Positions 24,589 to 32,843 of a DNA stretch of 64,000 nucleotides are shown here, piece by piece; position 1 is the first letter of the stretch; every line of letters starts with the position of its first letter. Below the pieces are notes generated by a model. The model was not told the origin of the DNA. It made no database searches and saw only the letters and a list, made by a program, of their open reading frames with translations. Origin of the DNA: an uncultured Pseudomonadales bacterium (GTDB taxonomy: Bacteria > Pseudomonadota > Gammaproteobacteria > Pseudomonadales > Azotimanducaceae); the NCBI GenBank assembly GCA_958296165.1, contig OY282447.1, forward strand, positions 4,439,154 to 4,503,153, in the 5' to 3' direction. The position numbers were made by a program, and so were the translations under genes.

Positions 24589-25515
24589 GTGGCCTGCGCA
24601 CTGACCGGCGTGTTCGGCAACCCTCGATCGACGCCGGCCGTGATGGATCGCGTGTTGATCGCGCTGGTGCCTGCAGTGGGCGTCTCGGCCTGGGCATTCG
24701 GCCCGCTGATGCTGGCGCACTGCGCCGTGGCGTTGCTGGCCGGGGCCGGTTTCGAGGCCGGCTGTCAACGCCTGCGGCGGCGGCCAGTCCGTCCTTTCGC
24801 CGATCGCAGCACAGCCGTGACGTGCCTGCTCATTGGCATAGGCATTCCCGCTGCCGCGCCGTTGTGGATTTCCATCGTTGCGGTCGGCATAGCCATCGTG
24901 CTCGCCAAAGAACTCTATGGCGGCTTGGGTCGCAACGTCTTCAACCCCGCCATGGCTGGCTACGCCGCGGTGCTTGTGGCCTATCCGCAAGCTATGACGA
25001 GCTTCGACGCCGCCACCGGCGCGACAGCCTTGGACGCGCTCGAGTTCCGCGGTGCCTTGACGGTGGCAGAGGCCGCCGCCGATGGCGCTGCGTTCGGCGT
25101 TGTCGGCGCGGCTGGTTTCGAGCTGGTGAACGCTGCGGCGCTCCTAGGCGGCCTGTATCTGGTGGCGGTGGGCGTCGTACACTGGCGCCTGCCGGCAGCC
25201 GTATTGCTGGGCATCGCCCTGCCAGCGGCGGCGCTGTACGACGGCGGCAGTTCCGAGAGCTTCGGTTCGCCGCTGTTCCACTGGTTCGCCGGCGCGAGCA
25301 TGCTGGCCGCATTCTTCATCGCCACGGATCCAGTGACCGCGCCGCGGGCAGCGGGCCATCAGTGGCTGTTCGGGGTCGGCATCGGCGCACTGGTGTTCGC
25401 GATTCGTGCAGCAGGCAGCCACCCGGACGGCGTGGCGTTTGCAGTGCTGCTCGGCAATCTTGCCACGCCCATCCTCGATCGTTGGGATCGCTCCCACCAT
25501 GCGCGCCCTGCGTAA
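24589..25515 (+). CDS. rnfD: Rnf electron transport complex subunit D
   Basis: A 308-residue membrane protein of the NqrB/RnfD family with about nine hydrophobic segments. Recognisable blocks are KELYGGLGRNVFNPAMAGYA and FDAATGATALDALE, the latter containing the threonine that carries covalent FMN in the family (D-x-x-SGAT type). FATDPVTAP-like FIATDPVTAPRAAGHQWLFG closes the core. It forms the ion-translocating membrane part with RnfG. It starts with GTG three bases after rnfC and overlaps rnfG by 17 bases. Confidence 0.9.
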   Translation: MACALTGVFGNPRSTPAVMDRVLIALVPAVGVSAWAFGPLMLAHCAVALLAGAGFEAGCQRLRRRPVRPFADRSTAVTCLLIGIGIPAAAPLWISIVAVGIAIVLAKELYGGLGRNVFNPAMAGYAAVLVAYPQAMTSFDAATGATALDALEFRGALTVAEAAADGAAFGVVGAAGFELVNAAALLGGLYLVAVGVVHWRLPAAVLLGIALPAAALYDGGSSESFGSPLFHWFAGASMLAAFFIATDPVTAPRAAGHQWLFGVGIGALVFAIRAAGSHPDGVAFAVLLGNLATPILDRWDRSHHARPA

Positions 25516-25981
25516 CGTCGCCGTATTGACCGGGCTGCTGGCCAGCGTGGGCGCCGCGCTGGCGTGGTTCGCGTCGCTCACCGAGGATGAAGTGCGGCGC
25601 AACCGGCTGGCTGCCGAGACGCGCGTGCTAAGCGATCTCGCTGGCGTCAGTGTCGATGCCGGACCGGGCGACGATCAGCTTCTGTGCGAGCGAGGTCTGG
25701 CGATCCTGCATGGCGCTGGCCGAGGCTACGGCGGCGAGTTTCGGCTGGCAGTGGCGATCCGCACCGGCCAAGGGCGCGGCACAGTCGCGGGGGTGCGGAT
25801 CATCGAACACGCCGAGACGCCGGGCTTCAGCGACATCCTGGACGCCGGCGCCGCTTGGCTGGACTCTTTCCGCGCCGGCCGCGTGGACGCGGTCACCGGC
25901 GCTACCGTTACATCGCAGGCGGTGATCAACGCTGTCGAACGCACGACAGCCCGATTCGAGCGCGAGGTCGTGTGTCTGTGA
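25499..25981 (+). CDS. rnfG: Rnf electron transport complex subunit G
   Basis: The 160-residue product has one N-terminal membrane helix (VAVLTGLLASVGAALAWFA) and a periplasmic FMN-binding domain. The flavinylation motif is VDAVTGATVTSQAV near residue 135, where the second Thr of TGAT-x-T carries covalent FMN. ETPGFSD is the other conserved block. It is shorter than E. coli RsxG (about 206 residues), another sign of a trimmed operon. The ATG at 25499 lies within the end of rnfD. Its stop forms a GTGA overlap with rnfE. Confidence 0.9.
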   Translation: MRALRNVAVLTGLLASVGAALAWFASLTEDEVRRNRLAAETRVLSDLAGVSVDAGPGDDQLLCERGLAILHGAGRGYGGEFRLAVAIRTGQGRGTVAGVRIIEHAETPGFSDILDAGAAWLDSFRAGRVDAVTGATVTSQAVINAVERTTARFEREVVCL

Positions 25982-26580
25982 ACCGCTTTGCCGAGGCCGC
26001 GCTGCGCCGCAATCCGGCTTGGGCGCAACTGCTCGGCTTGTGCCCGCTTCTGGCCGTCTCGAACACCGTTGCGAATGCCGCTGGCTTGGCCGCGGCCAGC
26101 GCTGTGGTGTTGACCGGTTCCGCCACCTTGATCTCGCTGACGCGCCGGCTCATCCCCGCCGATGTGCGCTTGCCGTGCTTCGTGCTGGTCATCGCCGCAT
26201 TCACCACGCTCGTGAATCTTGCCATGCAGGCATACGCCTTCGGGCTGCACGAGCGCATCGCCCTGTTCGTGCAGATCATCGTCACCAACTGCATGATCCT
26301 AGGACGCATCGAGCAGGTGGCCTACAAGGAGAGCATAGGCCGGACGATGCTCGATGCGTTGGGTACGTCTGCCGGCTTTGCGGTCGCGATCTTAGCCCTC
26401 GGCGCCACGCGCGAAGCGATCGCCTGGGGCATGCCGTTGGCGGCGCTGCCGCCAGGCGCGTTCATCATCGCCGGTTTGCTGCTCGCGCTCGTCAATGTCG
26501 TCGGCGAGCGCAGGGCCGGCTCGGCATCGGACCAGAACCGCGCTGCGGCCGATGCCGCTGCTCGCGCCGGCACCACCTGA
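25978..26580 (+). CDS. rnfE: Rnf electron transport complex subunit E
   Basis: A 200-residue membrane protein paralogous to RnfA with RNPAWAQLLGLCPLLAVSNT at the N-terminus and IIVTNCMILGRIEQVAYKES in the middle. These hold the cysteines of the intramembrane Fe-S centre. The GTG at 25978 overlaps the rnfG stop; a GTG two codons earlier is possible. It ends the rnfABCDGE operon. The nth gene often found next is missing. Its last 259 bases are antisense to the extended 3' end of the helicase gene. Confidence 0.92.
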   Translation: MNRFAEAALRRNPAWAQLLGLCPLLAVSNTVANAAGLAAASAVVLTGSATLISLTRRLIPADVRLPCFVLVIAAFTTLVNLAMQAYAFGLHERIALFVQIIVTNCMILGRIEQVAYKESIGRTMLDALGTSAGFAVAILALGATREAIAWGMPLAALPPGAFIIAGLLLALVNVVGERRAGSASDQNRAAADAAARAGTT

Positions 26581-28868
26581 ACGCGCCAATGACGTGGCAG
26601 GAATGCAGCGTAGGCGGCGGCGCGGAAACGCGGATCTACCAGCACGGCGACGCCACGATGGTCGGCGCGGGCAATGCGGCCGACCGCCTGCACCACGCGC
26701 GTCATGGCGGGCTGGCGGTAGGCGACCTCGTCGCCATCTTCGCCGTCGGTGTCGGCAGCGATCAGATCGCGCCGCAACGAGCGCGGCGGCAAGCCGGGCC
26801 CGACAACGACCACCGCTTGCAGGGCGCGGCTGTCGAAGTCCACGGATTCAGCAAACAGGCCGCCCATCACCACCAAGCCTACGCGCGGTTCGCCGCCCCG
26901 CTGGCCGAGCCAGCGGATGAACTCTTCGCGCTCCTGCAAGTCCATGCCGGGCGCTTGGCAGCGGACATGCTCGCCTTCGGGCGCGACGGCATCGAGGTAC
27001 TCGAACGACGGAAACGCCACCAGGCAATTGCCCGGCGTTGCGGAGTACACATCGCGGATCAACTGCGCCAGCGCCGGGCGGGTGCGCGAGCGATCGCGAT
27101 AGTAGGTGGACAGGTCCGGCACCACGAACACGCCGAGACGGTTGGGGTCGAAGCAGCCCTCCGAATGCAGGAAGCCGGCGTCTTCCGCAAAGCCGTGGAT
27201 GCGCTGGAAGACGGCCGGCGGCGCTAACGTTCCCGACAGCCGCACCGTGCTGTGGAAGACGTCCATCGTCGTATGAATGTGCGAGCCGGGAACCGTGCAG
27301 GCGATTTCGATGCCGAAGTGCCGTCCGGTACCGCTGGCCAGATAGCGGAAGCCGTTGCCTGCAGACCAATCGAGCGCCCTCTCGAAGCGCAGCAGTTGCC
27401 AGCGGGCATCCGCCGCCGCAGGGAAGGGATCGAGATCTACCGCGGCTTCGAGGATGGCGGCGTTGAATCGCGCTACGGCGCGGTGCAGAGCGTCCGGCCG
27501 CGCTATCTCGCACTCGGCACTGCATTCAGCGTCACGCGCAGCGTCACGCCCAGCGTCACGCCCAGCGCGGTCGCTCACGCTCTTGCCCAATGTCGCCAAG
27601 GCTCGATCCACTGAACGGAACCGCTGCAAGGCTATCTTCGTCAGGCCCGGCTCGCGCAACGCAGCCCTCACCGCGGCGCGAGGCAGCTTGGCGCTGAGCA
27701 TGTCGCGCACTCGCTCGCCGAGTTGATGCGCTTCGTCGACGATCAGGCCGATGCGCTGGCCACTCGGATCCAATGCATCGTTCTGCAGCCGGTTCAGGCG
27801 CACCACTGGATCGAAGACGTAGTTGTAGTCGCATACGACTACGTCAGCCCATGCGGCTGCGTCCAAGGAAAGCTCGAACGGACAGACATGGTGCGCGCGA
27901 GCGACGAACTCTACTCTTTGGCGATCCGCCAAACCACCGTCGATGAGGTCGCGCCGTGCCGCCGGCATGCGTTCGTAGTAGGCCGTCGCGTAACTGCACT
28001 TGTCGGGGTCGCAGGCCCCTAACGGCGTCGGCCCGGCCGTGCCGCTGGAGTTGAAGCAGATGCGACTCCTTGCGGTAACCGTTAGCGCGGCCAGCCCCGC
28101 ATCCGCAACGGCATCTGCAAGCGCACGCTCGGCGGCACGTTGGCCGGTGCTGCGCGAGGTGAGAAAGACCAAGCGGTCGAGCTCGCCCTCGCCCATCGCT
28201 TTCAAGGCCGGGAACAGGCTCGCCATCGTCTTGCCGGATCCGGTCGGCGCTTCCACCAGCCAATCCACGCCGTCGCGGAAGCCCCGGTAGATGTGCTTGG
28301 CGAGCCGGCGCTGATCGGAACGGAATCGCGGATAGGGAAACCGCAGCGCCCGCAGTGCTCGATTGCGCCGCTTCAACCGTTCTCGCACCAAGCCGATCCA
28401 AGCGGCGAAGTTGCCGCAGGTCGCCTCGAAGAATGCGATCAGATCATCTCGTGCCCAGCTCTCCGCAAAGGCGACTTCGGTCGGTTGCTTCGGGTGGAGA
28501 TAGACCAGCCTCAATTGCAGCTCGCCCATGTCCTCGTCGGCTAGGGCCAGCATGGCTGCATAGAGCCGCGCTTGCGCCCAGTGAACGGCGCCGGCTTGCG
28601 CGTGCAACGCATGAGCGTCGGCCCGCGTCGTCTTCACCTCTTCCACCAGGTGTTGCGCGGGATGCCAGCCATCGATACGGCCACTCACCTCGAACTCGCC
28701 GAACGTCGCCTGCACGCGATGCTCGCGCAGGTAGCCGGCGCCGCGTTGCCGCTGCCACTCCTTCTGCCGCGCTATGCCCTCCTGAGCGAGCGTGGCGGAG
28801 CGATGGCGAATGTGCAGGTCGCCGCGATTGTGGACGAACTCGGCAAGGTCCTTGACGCTGACCTTCAC
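26322..28868 (-). CDS. Fe-S DEAD/DEAH helicase with N-terminal RecB-like nuclease domain
   Basis: An 848-residue DinG/XPD-type superfamily 2 helicase. Residues 1-130 hold a PD-(D/E)XK domain (DGW, VEEVKTTRA, then a QARLY Q-x3-Y element). The helicase follows: motif I EAPTGSGKT, four cysteines of an Fe-S cluster (ICFN, GACDPDKC, VCPFE), DEAH box IVDEAHQLGE, and C-terminal SGTLAPP and QAVGRIAR. The GTG at 28868 overlaps the FAN1 stop (GTGA), so the two act together. The family end (about HWRVQVVPA...RFW) is reached near 26531, but no stop occurs and the frame runs on to 26322, antisense to rnfE. The GRDA repeat region at 27527-27574 is also unusual. Confidence 0.85.
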   Translation of the reverse strand: MKVSVKDLAEFVHNRGDLHIRHRSATLAQEGIARQKEWQRQRGAGYLREHRVQATFGEFEVSGRIDGWHPAQHLVEEVKTTRADAHALHAQAGAVHWAQARLYAAMLALADEDMGELQLRLVYLHPKQPTEVAFAESWARDDLIAFFEATCGNFAAWIGLVRERLKRRNRALRALRFPYPRFRSDQRRLAKHIYRGFRDGVDWLVEAPTGSGKTMASLFPALKAMGEGELDRLVFLTSRSTGQRAAERALADAVADAGLAALTVTARSRICFNSSGTAGPTPLGACDPDKCSYATAYYERMPAARRDLIDGGLADRQRVEFVARAHHVCPFELSLDAAAWADVVVCDYNYVFDPVVRLNRLQNDALDPSGQRIGLIVDEAHQLGERVRDMLSAKLPRAAVRAALREPGLTKIALQRFRSVDRALATLGKSVSDRAGRDAGRDAARDAECSAECEIARPDALHRAVARFNAAILEAAVDLDPFPAAADARWQLLRFERALDWSAGNGFRYLASGTGRHFGIEIACTVPGSHIHTTMDVFHSTVRLSGTLAPPAVFQRIHGFAEDAGFLHSEGCFDPNRLGVFVVPDLSTYYRDRSRTRPALAQLIRDVYSATPGNCLVAFPSFEYLDAVAPEGEHVRCQAPGMDLQEREEFIRWLGQRGGEPRVGLVVMGGLFAESVDFDSRALQAVVVVGPGLPPRSLRRDLIAADTDGEDGDEVAYRQPAMTRVVQAVGRIARADHRGVAVLVDPRFRAAAYAAFLPRHWRVQVVPARAAASAAARFWSDAEPALRSPTTLTSASSKPAMMNAPGGSAANGMPQAIASRVAPRAKIATAKPADVPNASSIVRPMLSL
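27527..27574 (-). repeat. 12-bp tandem repeat inside the helicase gene
   Basis: Three near-perfect copies of CAGCGTCACGCC (plus strand) and one degenerate copy. On the coding strand they give an (A/G)RDA tetrapeptide repeat, DRAGRDAGRDAARDA, in a stretch between helicase motifs. The unit is a multiple of three, so copy-number change would keep the frame. Confidence 0.85.
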
Positions 28869-30475
28869 GACGCCAGCCGAAAGCGCAATACGCGCACTGG
28901 CAGACCGCGCTTCTGCAAGGCCTGGATCCACAACCGTTGGTGGATCTGCAGCCGATCGCCCGGCCCCTTGACCTCGACGAACTCGTACTCGCCGGGGCCG
29001 TACAGAACCGTGAGGTCCGGGAAGCCCGATCGCCTGCCGGGCAAGTCCTCTCGCACGATCTCTGCCAATGCCAGGAGGTCGGCCTCGGGGATCGCTTCCA
29101 ACACCGCCTCGATCACGTCCGCCGAGCAATGCCGCCAGCTGAACAGCCGATTGGCGACGCCGACTTTGGCGCCAGCCACGGCGCGCAGCCTCGGCTTGAG
29201 CGGCTGCCGCAGTGGATCCGCGCAAACGGCTGCGCGGGTGGCGAAGAAATCCGGCCAAAACAGATCGACCGGCGCAGTCTGAAAGGCGTTCACGAACGCG
29301 CCTTCGATTGGCGTGAATATCCAATGCCAGTAGGCCAAGCCGAAGACCGCCATCGGCAGATGGTTCTCCAAGTGCCAGCCCGTGCCGCCTTGCGCCGTGA
29401 GCACGTTCAGGGCGTGTGCCTCGATGGACGCGGGTGCGCCAAGCAGCGGCAGCTCGACCGTCGGCGCCGGCTTGCGCCGAAAGGAGCAAGCGAAACGACG
29501 GGCGAAATCCGCCTCCAACGTGGTCTGCGGCTGAGCCAAGATCGCCGCCCGAACACTCTCTGCCCCATCGGCATCCTCCAGGCGATGGAGGATGCGCATG
29601 CGGCGCTCGCGGGCTGGCGCCAAGGTCGAGCGGCGATAGCAGGCGAGCGCAGCGTCGAATTCGCGCACTCTTTCCAAGTTCCTGCCGAGGCGATTCAACG
29701 CCCGGCTGCGGCGACGTTCCAGGAAGCGATTGTCGAGCGGCGCCCACAAGCGCTCGAGCAGCTCCGCCACGACGCCGCCATTGGCCTGCAGATCGGGCCG
29801 ATTGCCCAGAGCGGCGATTTCGTCCTGGGCTGCGAGCAGGCCGAGATAGCTCTCCAACGAGGCGCGATCCGCGAATTGGCGGGTCTGCCGCGACAGCGGC
29901 ACCGGCTCGAACCGATGCACCCCTAGGTCGCGCATCACGAAGGTAGTCATGTCCTTGCCGCGCCCACCGAAGAACAGCAGTTGGTAGAGCGCTAGGCGTT
30001 CGGTGCGCAAGCGCAACCACGGCCGGGAGCGGCGCATGCGCCAACGAGCGACGCAAGCGGGATTGCGAGCCTCGATGTGTGCGCAAAGCGACGCTTTGTT
30101 CGTCTTGGATTTCACGGCAACCTCCCAGAACGTCGCCCGCAATTCGTCCACCGTGAGTTGGTCGAGCAAATCCGACAACGGCGCAACGGGGCTGCGCTCG
30201 ATCAGCCCTTGGCTTGCGAGTTCGACCAGGGCAGACTCCACGTCCGCCACTTCCGGGTAGGCGAGGCTGTCCTCCCTCAACAAGGGCTTGGCGCGGCCGA
30301 TCAAACGCGCCAGCAAGCGCTGCGCGGCGTCGGAGAGCGCCTCGATCCGACAGCCGAAATCGCGCTCCTCGGCGCTCAATATGTCGTCATAGCGCCGCAG
30401 CACCGTGCGCACGACCGTGAGCAGGTTGGCAGCGTAGTAATGCGCAGGAGGCGGCCGCCGAGGGTTGAGCCGCAC
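28865..30475 (-). CDS. FAN1-type structure-specific nuclease (VRR-NUC)
   Basis: The protein is about 536 residues from the GTG at 30475. That start places the AHYYAANLLTVVRTVLRRYD block about 10 residues in, as in Pseudomonas FAN1. The C-terminal VRR-NUC core reads GFPDLTVLYG, EYEFVEVKGPGDRLQ and HQRLWIQAL, giving the catalytic D, E-V-K and downstream Q/W elements. FAN1 cuts 5'-flap and branched DNA and resolves interstrand cross-links. The middle has a SAP-like part and helical repeats. Longer starts are possible (ATG at 30553). The coupled helicase downstream is probably its partner. Confidence 0.82.
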   Translation of the reverse strand: MRLNPRRPPPAHYYAANLLTVVRTVLRRYDDILSAEERDFGCRIEALSDAAQRLLARLIGRAKPLLREDSLAYPEVADVESALVELASQGLIERSPVAPLSDLLDQLTVDELRATFWEVAVKSKTNKASLCAHIEARNPACVARWRMRRSRPWLRLRTERLALYQLLFFGGRGKDMTTFVMRDLGVHRFEPVPLSRQTRQFADRASLESYLGLLAAQDEIAALGNRPDLQANGGVVAELLERLWAPLDNRFLERRRSRALNRLGRNLERVREFDAALACYRRSTLAPARERRMRILHRLEDADGAESVRAAILAQPQTTLEADFARRFACSFRRKPAPTVELPLLGAPASIEAHALNVLTAQGGTGWHLENHLPMAVFGLAYWHWIFTPIEGAFVNAFQTAPVDLFWPDFFATRAAVCADPLRQPLKPRLRAVAGAKVGVANRLFSWRHCSADVIEAVLEAIPEADLLALAEIVREDLPGRRSGFPDLTVLYGPGEYEFVEVKGPGDRLQIHQRLWIQALQKRGLPVRVLRFRLAS

Positions 30476-30666
30476 CGCTGCGGTATGATCGGGTTCGGGC
30501 GGCAAGGCCGTGCTCTCGCTTGGATGTTCGCACCATAGCACAAAACTGTACATGCATCCATAAGGACAAAGCACGGCAAGTGGCCGCCCTCGCATTCAGG
30601 CGACCCGGCTGCCAAGGACGCCCTTGGAGAGCTTGCCTGCGCACCGATCAACCGAGGACCGAACCG

Positions 30667-31410
30667 ATGAAAAACGCTATCGCAACTCTCGTCTGCGTTG
30701 CCCTTGCCACCTCCGGGATGGCGAGCGCTGGCGAGATCGACGCCAAGGTGAGCGCTGCGCTTGCCGCCGACATCCGCACACAGGCGGAGATCGCCCGCGA
30801 CGCCAACCGCAAGCCGCTGGAGACGCTGAAGTTCTTCGGCCTCACCGACGACATGCATGTTTTGGAACTGGTGCCAGGCGGCGGCTGGTACACCAAGGTG
30901 CTCGCCCCCGTGTTGGCCGAAAACGGGCGCTTGGCCGTCTCCGTGGGCACGCAAGGCGCTGCGGCGATCATCGAGGAGCAGGGCTGGAACGTGGAGATCA
31001 TCGAGACAGGCAACTTCTCGGCGGTGGAAGGATCGCAGTTGTTCCAGATCACCGACTTGGATTTCGGTGCCGGCGTGTTCGACATGGCGCTCACCTTCCG
31101 CAACCTGCACAACTTCAACGAGATCGGCCGCAACGCCATCAACGAGGCGGTGTTCCGCGCCTTGAAGCCGGGCGGACGCTACGGCGTTGTCGACCACACA
31201 CGCCGCCACATGCAGGCCGACAACTACGAAAACTGGCGCCGCATGGACCCGGTGCTTGCCATCAAGGAAATCCAGGCCGCGGGCTTCGAGCTCCTGGACT
31301 ACTCGAGCTTGCACTACCGCCGGGACGACGAGCTCGTCTACGAGGTAGGCCGCAAGACCGTAACGGGCAACACCGACCGGTTCACGCTGCTGTTCCAGAA
31401 GCCGGAGTAG
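30667..31410 (+). CDS. exported class I SAM-dependent methyltransferase-like protein
   Basis: A 247-residue protein with a clear signal peptide, MKNAIATLVCVALATSGMAS, then a Rossmann methyltransferase fold. Motif I is VLELVPGGGWYTKVLAPVL, the acidic strand follows in RLAVSV, and the post-motif FRNLHNFNE and LKPGGRYGVVDH blocks are typical. This exported subfamily exists in several proteobacteria; its substrate is unknown, and SAM is not expected outside the cytoplasm. The ATG at 30667 is the only start that yields the signal peptide. The gene begins a three-gene set of exported hydrolytic proteins with 5-base and overlapping spacing. Confidence 0.8.
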   Translation: MKNAIATLVCVALATSGMASAGEIDAKVSAALAADIRTQAEIARDANRKPLETLKFFGLTDDMHVLELVPGGGWYTKVLAPVLAENGRLAVSVGTQGAAAIIEEQGWNVEIIETGNFSAVEGSQLFQITDLDFGAGVFDMALTFRNLHNFNEIGRNAINEAVFRALKPGGRYGVVDHTRRHMQADNYENWRRMDPVLAIKEIQAAGFELLDYSSLHYRRDDELVYEVGRKTVTGNTDRFTLLFQKPE

Positions 31411-31415
31411 CTTTT

Positions 31416-32843
31416 ATGCCAGCGGCTAGGGCGATTCGAGCCTGTGCGGTGGCGAGTGTCGCGTTGGCGCTGTGGCCCAGTGCGCCCACGCAAGCGCAAG
31501 AGGGAGTTGCCGGTCACTGGGAGGGGCAGATCGAGATACCCGGCCAGCCGCTAACGGTGGTGGTCGATCTGGCCGAGAGCGCCGGGGAGTGGGCGGGCAC
31601 GATCGACATTCCAGCCCAAGGGGCGAAAGCCCTGCCGCTCCACCGCATTGCCCTAGGAGAGGGTTCGGGCGTCACATTCGCCATTCAGGGCGTACCCGGG
31701 GACCCTACGTTTTCCGGCCATTTGGAACACGGTGCCATACGCGGCCAGTTCTCCCAGGGCGGCGGCGTGTTCCCGTTTACGCTCGGCCGCGAGGCGGCGC
31801 CCCAACCACGGCGCCCGCAGGAGCCCAAGGCGCCGTTTCCGTATGCCAATGAAGAGGTGCAATTCGCCGCCGGGCCGGTGCGCCTTGCCGGCACGTTGAC
31901 GATTCCGCAAGGGCAGGCGCCCTTCCCAGCCGTGTTGCTGATTTCCGGCAGCGGTCTGCAAAACCGCGATCAGGAGCTGTTCGGCCACAAGCCTTTTTGG
32001 GTGCTCGCCGACCATCTAGCCAGGGCCGGCATCGCCGTGTTGCGCGTAGACGACGCCGGCGCAGGCAACTCGACGCCGCATCCACAGCCGCCTACAACAG
32101 CGGATTTCGCGGCCGATGCCGCAGCGGCGGTGGATTTCCTCAAAGACGACGCGCGCGTGAGCGCAATCGGCTTGGTCGGCCACAGTGAGGGCGGCGCCAT
32201 TGCCCCGATGCTGGCAAGCCGACGCGCCGACGTCGCATTCGTCGTGCTGCTCGCCGCGCCCGGCGTACCCGGCGCGGAACTGATGCGCCAGCAGAACAAG
32301 CGCATCTTTGCCGCCGCGGGAATCGGCGGCGAGCAGCGCGAAGTGCTGCTTGGCCTGATCGACCAGCTCTTCGGCATCCTCACGGACGAAGATGCAAGCG
32401 AGGTCGAAGTCCGCCAAGGGGTGGAGAGCGTGATACGGCAGCAGATGGCTGCCAACGGCGTTCCGACCGATCGACAAGACGCCGCGCAAGTGCGGCAAGC
32501 GGTAGAGCAGGCGCTGAATCCGTGGCTGCGCTACTTTCTAAAGCTGGACCCGCGCCCTGCCCTAGCAGCCACCAAGGTTCCGGTGCTGGCGCTGAACGGC
32601 GACCTCGACGTGCAGGTGGATGCCGAACAGAATCTTGACGCCATTGCCGCGGCGCTGAACGAAGGCGGCAACGAAGACGTCACCGTGCGCCGCCTGGCCG
32701 GCCTCAATCACCTGTTTCAGCCGGCCAAGACAGGACTGGTGGACGAGTACGCGAATATCGAGACGACCATGGCGCCGGCGGTGCTGGACTTGGTCCGAGA
32801 TTGGGTCCTGGCAAGGGCCGGGTCGGCCAGTGGCCGTGAATAG
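31416..32843 (+). CDS. exported alpha/beta hydrolase
   Basis: The 475-residue product starts with a signal peptide (ARAIRACAVASVALALWPSA, cleavage near TQAQ). An N-terminal beta-rich domain (about 30-130, starting GHWEGQIEIPGQPL) of the kind found in secreted serine hydrolases comes before the hydrolase fold. LLISGSGLQNRDQELFGHKP is the oxyanion region, LVGHSEGGAIAPML the nucleophile elbow, LALNGDLDVQV the Asp strand and LAGLNHLFQP the His. It belongs to the prolyl-oligopeptidase/dienelactone-hydrolase-like exported group, with unknown substrate. It follows the methyltransferase by 5 bases and overlaps the dipeptidase start by 14. Confidence 0.82.
   Translation: MPAARAIRACAVASVALALWPSAPTQAQEGVAGHWEGQIEIPGQPLTVVVDLAESAGEWAGTIDIPAQGAKALPLHRIALGEGSGVTFAIQGVPGDPTFSGHLEHGAIRGQFSQGGGVFPFTLGREAAPQPRRPQEPKAPFPYANEEVQFAAGPVRLAGTLTIPQGQAPFPAVLLISGSGLQNRDQELFGHKPFWVLADHLARAGIAVLRVDDAGAGNSTPHPQPPTTADFAADAAAAVDFLKDDARVSAIGLVGHSEGGAIAPMLASRRADVAFVVLLAAPGVPGAELMRQQNKRIFAAAGIGGEQREVLLGLIDQLFGILTDEDASEVEVRQGVESVIRQQMAANGVPTDRQDAAQVRQAVEQALNPWLRYFLKLDPRPALAATKVPVLALNGDLDVQVDAEQNLDAIAAALNEGGNEDVTVRRLAGLNHLFQPAKTGLVDEYANIETTMAPAVLDLVRDWVLARAGSASGRE

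Noticed and set aside
28869..30086. Long upstream extension of the helicase frame, making a 1254-residue protein
   Set aside because: The extension is the antisense-frame shadow of the FAN1 gene. The helicase family N-terminus begins at the GTG at 28868, which overlaps the FAN1 stop in the way coupled genes do.
30484..30489. TATGAT as promoter of the exported methyltransferase
   Set aside because: It is about 180 bases before the start codon, next to the FAN1 start, with no -35 partner.
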